In this document: positions 8,801-12,951 of the stretch, piece by piece
Numbering within the stretch: the first letter of the stretch is position 1
Layout of the letters: each line of letters starts with the position of its first letter
Assembly: GCA_021030915.1 (NCBI GenBank)
Contig: JAGEMR010000274.1
Location: 1 to 12,951, forward strand
DNA: 12,951 bases
DNA from: Astrothelium macrocarpum
Lineage: Eukaryota > Ascomycota > Dothideomycetes > Trypetheliales > Trypetheliaceae
Reading direction: 5' to 3'
Notes under the pieces: model-generated
The model's input: only the letters and a program-made list of their open reading frames with translations
What the model was told of the DNA's origin: nothing
The model's database searches: none
Position numbers and translations under genes: made by a program

Positions 8801-8850
8801 GTTTTTCGACTAGTAATCTCCTTTTTCTTTTTCCCCTACATCCATCACCA

Positions 8851-9948
8851 ATGGCACAATTCGATTCAAACATGTGGTACCAGGTCACGGAAGCACGTGT
8901 AGGCTTCGGATCTGCTCTGACTAGCTGGGGACAAGATGAGACTGGGTTTCAAGCGTGGAATAATTCGGATCAGTTACAATACTGGCAAATTCTGGCATAT
9001 TCGAGCGAGCCCAACAACTATGCCTTTCGCAACAGAGGTGCTGGCACAAGTCTTGCACTGGGAACCGCTTATGAGGCTGATGAGGTTGACCCAAGCCATA
9101 CTCAACCCCGATTCGTACCGCTCAATTCAGACGACAATAGTCAGAAATGGACATTTGGCAACTGGAGCGATAACACGCAATTCATCGTCAATGTCGGTAA
9201 TGGCAGTGCATTACATCTTGACGTTCATCCAGGCAACCCTGTGTTTCTGTCCAGCCAAACATCGTCCGAGCCATACGATCCTGGACAGCATTGGGAGTTT
9301 CAGACTATTGAGGCCATTAACGATGCGGGTTGGTCTACAACACTGAGTGCTGTTAGTATAGCTCCTGACTTGGCACGTCTTACTGAGATTACTAATATTT
9401 GGATAGACGGCCACGCTTAGCGCTGGCCCAACGTCATCTACAGGTTCTTCGCCGTCGTCTATAATATCAGCAGCTCCTGCTTCAGACACAGGTGCGACGG
9501 TCGCCTCGCCTTCTCGATCCGACGTCTCAGCTGCTACCTCGTCCACATCAAGTACAGGTGTTCCAGCTTCTTCTTCAACGACAACGGCCGCCTCAAGGTC
9601 CGGTCTTTCTGCTGGCGCCGCTGTCGGAATTGGTGTGGGTATTGCCGTGACGGTCATAGCCATCCTAATCATCCTTCTTGTCTTCTTCATGAAACGTCGA
9701 AGTAATAGAGTCGAAAAGGAGGACGGACAGGGCGCCTCCGAAAATCGAGCGTCACCCTTTTCTCAGAGACGATGGGTGCCAGTTCATGAAGTTAGCACGG
9801 AGAATGAGAGGGTTGAGCTAGAGAATACGTGAGTATTACAATTTGATCTTCGACTTTGCAAGGACATAAAGGGCTGATGAATTGACAAAGGGAGTACAAA
9901 CTGGCCGAACTCCCTGCTTCCTTTTATCATAAGAAGAACGACGCATGA
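8851..9948 (+). CDS. Membrane-anchored beta-trefoil (ricin-B-like lectin fold) protein, 3 exons
   Basis: Exons are 8851-9351, 9407-9828 and 9891-9948, giving 326 aa. Residues 1-160 contain three QxW motifs (QYW 43-45, QKW 98-100, QHW 146-148) spaced about 50 residues apart, as in the three lobes of ricin-B-type beta-trefoils. Residues 168-233 form a Ser/Thr/Ala-rich stalk likely to be O-glycosylated. A hydrophobic helix runs about 238-262, followed by KRR and a polar tail of about 60 residues ending in TEYKLAELPAS and a short basic-polar end. Sequons at N37, N104 and N117 fit an extracellular face. The start lies in a pyrimidine-rich leader with good context (ACCAATGG), yet there is no signal peptide; either the helix acts as a reverse signal anchor or an upstream exon is missing. 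Similar signal-less lectin-like membrane proteins occur in Pezizomycotina, as I recall. Ligand and role are unknown; sugar-binding residues were not identified. Confidence 0.78.
9352..9406 (+). other. Intron 1 of the beta-trefoil gene (55 bp)
   Basis: Phase 0, donor GTTAGT, branch TACTAAT about a dozen bases before the acceptor GGATAG. Removal joins the beta-trefoil domain to the Ser/Thr stalk and membrane helix, which lie in a different frame. If retained, translation runs on to TAG at 9418 and yields a 189-aa protein with the whole trefoil domain but no membrane helix. Confidence 0.85.
9829..9890 (+). other. Intron 2 of the beta-trefoil gene (62 bp), donor overlapping a stop codon
   Basis: The donor GTGAGT overlaps the TGA at 9830-9832 that would otherwise end the protein after residue 308. 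A CTGAT branch-like motif sits at 9874-9878, and the first AG after it ends at 9890. Splicing keeps Thr308 and adds 18 residues, EYKLAELPASFYHKKNDA, with a tyrosine-containing acidic/ELPA pattern common at the cytosolic ends of such fungal proteins. The evidence is motif-level only. Confidence 0.62.
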
Positions 9949-10362
9949 GCTGCTTTTGCAAATCTATCATCCGGATTGATAGGACTTGATCTGTAGGGAT
10001 TGACCGTTGTCGCTATATCTGAGATGACTTGACAATCTCCGGCCCCAGGCACCAAGACTGATCAATTGCCTCACGCATTTCAACCCTTCGACAAGCAATG
10101 ACGTGATCAAATTTGCGTTGCAGAGCTCAAAGGAACTCATCCGTTATCCGAATGATCCTGTTTCTGTTTGAGTTGATGGAACATTTGATTCAATAGGACG
10201 GAACAATCGACTCTTCCCAAAGATTTTGATGTTCCGATATAGGGTACGAGAGAAGATGATCAGTGAGGAAAAGGGGAGAACCAACAGTTGTTCTACGTAC
10301 CATATACGTATGCGCGTTAACTCCCATAATGGATAAAAATCCTGAGCGATGGGAGCGAAGAG

Positions 10363-10392
10363 GACGAATGAATTCGTCTTTGAATTCGTCTT
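10363..10392. repeat. 12-bp tandem duplication fused to a hairpin
   Basis: TGAATTCGTCTT stands twice back to back (10369-10380 and 10381-10392) without mismatch. The first copy also pairs with the sequence before it: GACGAAT, GA, ATTCGTC (10363-10378), a 7-bp stem with a 2-base loop. A perfect adjacent 12-mer is unlikely by chance and suggests a recent slippage or duplication event. Confidence 0.7.
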
Positions 10393-11251
10393 AATGCGTT
10401 GCGGTAAGTGTACTTGGCCCGATGTAATCTAGAAATGAGTTAAGACGAGGAACGATTAGCATGTGAGAATCTAAAAGAGGTTCATATGTGCTTGAGGTAA
10501 TTATAGTCCAATCGGTCCGCGATACTTGCGGATAACGCCGAAAAAAATTGTCGGCGAGAACAGAAATAGAGATTGCGTGTCGCATCTTGAACCTGACTGT
10601 CTATGCGTTTGTGATAAGCTCATCTAGCAATGTAATGCTTTATAGGCATCTGACGCTGTTGGACATTGAGCTTTTTACGCCGTAGTTGCTTTGTCCTTGA
10701 TGGATCATATCAGCGTACCGAAGCAATGGTTTGCCGATCTTGAGTTATCCCCACGGTTTAGTGTGCTCGTTTCCCCCAAGGCTATGCAAGAGTGAGTATC
10801 TTATGCAAAGTTCTATGGTTCGGATATTTTACGCTTGACTCAATAGGCTCAAACTCCGAAACTTCGGCGAATGAGTTGGCGGGAAAGGGTTCGTAGCTAC
10901 CACTCTCACGTACGCCTATACTTTGTTCTAGAAAACTCGATCAAAACACCAGAATTCCATCGAAACACTTTCGATACAAACCCAAACTTTCAAAAGCAAA
11001 AATGAGCTGACCAGCTAGCTGAATTGAAAATAGAACATCCATTTTGGGAAAAGTGTAAACACAAGATGTAGAGTCTCTACAAGTGAAGCACATGACGGAG
11101 CACTGCAAAAGTCCGAATTTACCAAGACAGCGCTCTACTAACGAGATCTTTGACAAGACTACGGCACCCAGATTCCGGCAACTTCCTTCTGGAAGCTTTT
11201 GGAATTCTTGCAAGAACATTCATGCGCCAAAATTGAAGATGAGTCTAAGGG

Positions 11252-11258
11252 TATAAAA
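11252..11258 (+). promoter_or_regulatory. TATA box of the secreted-protein gene
   Basis: TATAAAA lies 164 bases upstream of the ATG at 11422. The stretch from about 11285 to the ATG has no other ATG and becomes C/T- and A-rich, fitting a leader of roughly 130 bases. A TATA box and clean leader suggest a regulated, possibly strongly expressed gene. Confidence 0.6.
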
Positions 11259-11421
11259 CCGACCCATATACCTTTTAAAAATCAATAGTACAGTATCGAT
11301 ACCATACAGACCATCCAAGTGCTTTCCAATCTATTTGAATCCTCAATATTTCATCCCTCGTATATCATCTGTGTCCTCGACTTTGTTTCTCTTTCATAAC
11401 ATCAAACCCCAAACCATCAAC

Positions 11422-12027
11422 ATGAAGACCGCCATTGTTTCCACAATCTTCATCATCCCCCTTTTCCCAACATTCATCACCACCAGTCCAGTCTCCACCA
11501 CGCTCCTATTCGCCCTCGCCACCCCTCAGCCCACATCCACACAGCCACAGCCCTCGGCTGAGGACCTCAACAATGCCGTTCTCAAATGGCAAAACGACAC
11601 TCGGCTGGTTTCTAACTTCCTTAACGTCGCCGGCGACCCCAAGAGCCCACCGACAGGCCAAACGCTCATCAAAGACGCCAGCTCCGCTCTCGGCTCTGAG
11701 AACGACGAGACCAACTGGAAGGCTATTATCGACGGGAGTGAGGTGGCGTCCAAGGACTCGCGCATTGCGCAGGCGAACAATATCCTGGTCACGCAAGGCA
11801 ACACCAAGATGGTGGTGCAGGGTTTGCAGAATATCACCAATAATGGGGACAAAGGACTTCAGCAAGAGGTCGACAGCATCAATAAGGTCCGATGCAATCA
11901 GGTTCTACCCGCAGTAGATATGTATTTTGCGGCAGTGGCGGACTTCTTGAATGGTATGAGCTCGAAGGGCAAGTTCCCGACGCAAAAGTCTGTGCGTCCC
12001 ACTGCGTGCCAGACTGACCAGCCTTAG
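11422..12027 (+). CDS. Small secreted protein of the ascomycete RC..VLP / RP.AC type
   Basis: Intronless, 201 aa. The ATG at 11422 (context CAACATG) begins MKTAIVSTIF; the frame is open upstream but without another ATG. An N-terminal signal of about 33 residues (hydrophobic core 4-31, possible cleavage after ALA at 31-33) is followed by a Pro/Thr/Gln spacer (34-45). The mature part looks helical: LNNAVLKWQNDTRLVSNFLNVA (49-70), a middle helix pair, then INKVRC158NQVLPAVD and a C-terminal RPTAC196. I recall many uncharacterised secreted proteins of Pezizomycotina with a similar W..D...V..FL start, RCC.VLP motif and RP.AC end. Here only one Cys is seen at the RC site, so C158 and C196 could form a single disulfide. 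Sequons at N58 and N137. No enzyme motif is seen; a cell-wall, hydrophobic-surface or effector-like role is speculation. Confidence 0.85.
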   Translation: MKTAIVSTIFIIPLFPTFITTSPVSTTLLFALATPQPTSTQPQPSAEDLNNAVLKWQNDTRLVSNFLNVAGDPKSPPTGQTLIKDASSALGSENDETNWKAIIDGSEVASKDSRIAQANNILVTQGNTKMVVQGLQNITNNGDKGLQQEVDSINKVRCNQVLPAVDMYFAAVADFLNGMSSKGKFPTQKSVRPTACQTDQP

Positions 12028-12951
12028 TTGGCTAGGGGAGTACAGGGCCGAGTTTTGGATTCTACTGAGGTAGTTGAGGGCATGAGCGGTTTTCACGCCA
12101 GTTGAAACTGTTCCTTCAGGCGGTTCCATTGCTTTGCTCTGATTTCTCTTTCTGTCGTTAGTCCTGATTTCGTGAGATTTGACCAAGCTTAGCTTCTAGG
12201 GAACAACAGTGTTTCTCATAGCCTCATTGTAACATTCCTTGAATACAAATGACTTTTTTTGCTCGCTGATTTTTGGTGTAAAGTGTGCATTAGGTGGGAC
12301 CGTGCTTGGGGTGGTGAGTTCCTCTAAAACATAAGTAATTTATAAATAAATAATATATAATTAATGGGCTACATGCAGCCTTGATCTAATCCCACCGCTT
12401 CCGCTACTTTGACCTGATAAGATATGCGTATGGCTTAGATAGACGAAATCTGTTTTGTAGGAGCCTAAAGTTGAGTCGCGCGTAATATTGCTCATAAAGG
12501 TACAACACGAAGTTAATTAAGGAGATTAGAGTATCATCAACTGCGCCCATCTTAATTTATCTCGGGTATTCTTATATCACAGGAAAGGTATCTTTGTAAA
12601 TCCAGAGTGCGGAGTAGAAAGGGTCCAGTCTTAGACACCAAAGCAGAAGCTGGGACTGCTTTTGGGGTTGCTCATAGCCCTGAACCCAACGCTATCAGTG
12701 ATGTCCGGCTTTAAAGATTGCTCTCGCAGGTTACTTAGCAATTTGAATAACTGGATACGAAACAAGGAAAGTATTAGTTAAAAGTCTCAGTCATATCCGA
12801 CCAAAAGGCAAGAGACTTCAGTGCGGGGCAACTACTTCGGCCCTTCGGGAAATCTTCGGCAGTTGTATAGGAGTCTCTTCGGCTGAGAAATTCCGTTCCG
12901 AAATTGACACGGGCCACCACCACCAAATCAAGCACCTCCTGAAGCCCGAAT
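12028..12951. other. 3' flank of the secreted-protein gene and intergenic DNA, no gene seen
   Basis: No recognised gene. AATACA near 12241 followed by a T-run, and an AT-rich patch at about 12335-12365 with AATAAATAA, are plausible 3'-end signals for the upstream gene. On the minus strand a frame is open from the right edge to TAA at 12776-12774 (58 codons), with no recognised motif; it could be chance or the last codons of a gene beyond the window. Confidence 0.55.

Larger units (their letters stand above)
7931..8850. other. Intergenic region, 3' flank of dehydrogenase and promoter of the beta-trefoil gene
   Basis: No recognised gene. A 74-codon frame starting with ATG at 8021 is GC-rich and Ala-rich in its first 45 codons, then loses coding character; no family is recognised. 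CCAAT boxes occur at about 8296 and 8350. A perfect inverted repeat with a 9-bp stem and 4-base loop lies at 8415-8436. The last 35 bases before the next ATG are pyrimidine-rich, a common feature of fungal leaders. Three tiny upstream ORFs start at 8767, 8772 and 8780. Confidence 0.55.
9949..11421. other. Long intergenic region, no gene seen
   Basis: About 1.5 kb without a convincing coding region on either strand. Minus-strand open frames at 10391-10585 and 10941-11219 have no recognisable domain and ordinary intergenic composition. A perfect 12-bp tandem duplication and hairpin lie at 10363-10392, and a 6-bp inverted repeat with an A-rich loop at 10536-10556. The right end contains the TATA box and leader of the secreted-protein gene. 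No tRNA- or 5S-like sequence was noticed. Confidence 0.6.

Noticed and set aside
9352..9420. Alternative acceptor at 9420 (CTTAG) for the first trefoil-gene intron
   Set aside because: With the phase-0 donor at 9352 it puts the stalk and membrane helix out of frame; the acceptor at 9406 keeps them in frame.
10536..10556. Inverted repeat CGCCGA ... TCGGCG with an A-rich loop, resembling a bacterial terminator
   Set aside because: The stem is only 6 bp, no gene ends nearby, and intrinsic terminators of this kind do not apply to fungal nuclear genes.
10941..11219. 92-codon minus-strand open frame upstream of the secreted-protein gene
   Set aside because: No recognised domain, ordinary noncoding composition, and it sits in the promoter region of the adjacent gene.
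12774..12951. Minus-strand frame open from the right edge for 58 codons
   Set aside because: A run this long is not rare by chance across six frames and no motif is visible; it cannot be called a partial gene without the neighbouring sequence.

Overview
The window looks like nuclear DNA of a filamentous ascomycete (Pezizomycotina). Introns are short (52 to 62 bp) with GT...AG ends and CTRAY-like branch points. Two predicted products carry mitochondrial presequences, and two families present are typical of such fungi: a DUF3336/patatin lipase with a long disordered tail, and a small secreted RC..VLP/RP.AC protein. The families feel Leotiomycete-like, but this is an impression and not a proof. 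No bacterial, viral or transposon genes were recognised, and no tRNA or rRNA was seen.

Layout. 1-1042: 3' flank of the lipase, no gene seen. 1043-3831 (minus): triacylglycerol-lipase-type patatin protein, three exons, 891 aa. 3832-4880: noncoding. 4881-6285 (minus): mitochondrial class III CoA-transferase resembling SUGCT, two exons, 450 aa. 6286-6579: a 294-bp divergent promoter. 6580-7930 (plus): mitochondrial acyl-CoA dehydrogenase with an 8-codon first exon, 431 aa. 7931-8850: noncoding. 8851-9948 (plus): beta-trefoil (ricin-B-like lectin fold) domain, Ser/Thr-rich stalk and one transmembrane helix, three exons, 326 aa. 9949-11421: long noncoding stretch with a perfect 12-bp tandem repeat. 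11422-12027 (plus): small secreted protein, 201 aa. 12028-12951: noncoding, AT-rich.

How the genes fit together. The strongest functional unit is the head-to-head pair of CoA-transferase and acyl-CoA dehydrogenase. Both appear mitochondrial and both have the residues expected for activity. Together they could activate a (di)carboxylic acid with a CoA taken from a donor such as succinyl-CoA, then introduce a double bond next to the thioester. Bacteria often keep these two enzyme types together (for example caiA/caiB). The dehydrogenase lacks the Glu of the MCAD/GCDH position but has one at the isovaleryl-CoA/long-chain dehydrogenase position. The upstream lipase could feed lipid catabolism, but nothing beyond proximity links it. 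The membrane beta-trefoil protein and the secreted protein are surface/secretome genes and are probably unrelated to the metabolic pair.

Exon boundaries are read by eye from splice motifs and family continuity. The weakest are the last intron of the beta-trefoil gene and the exact start of the dehydrogenase. No RNA evidence or database search was available.
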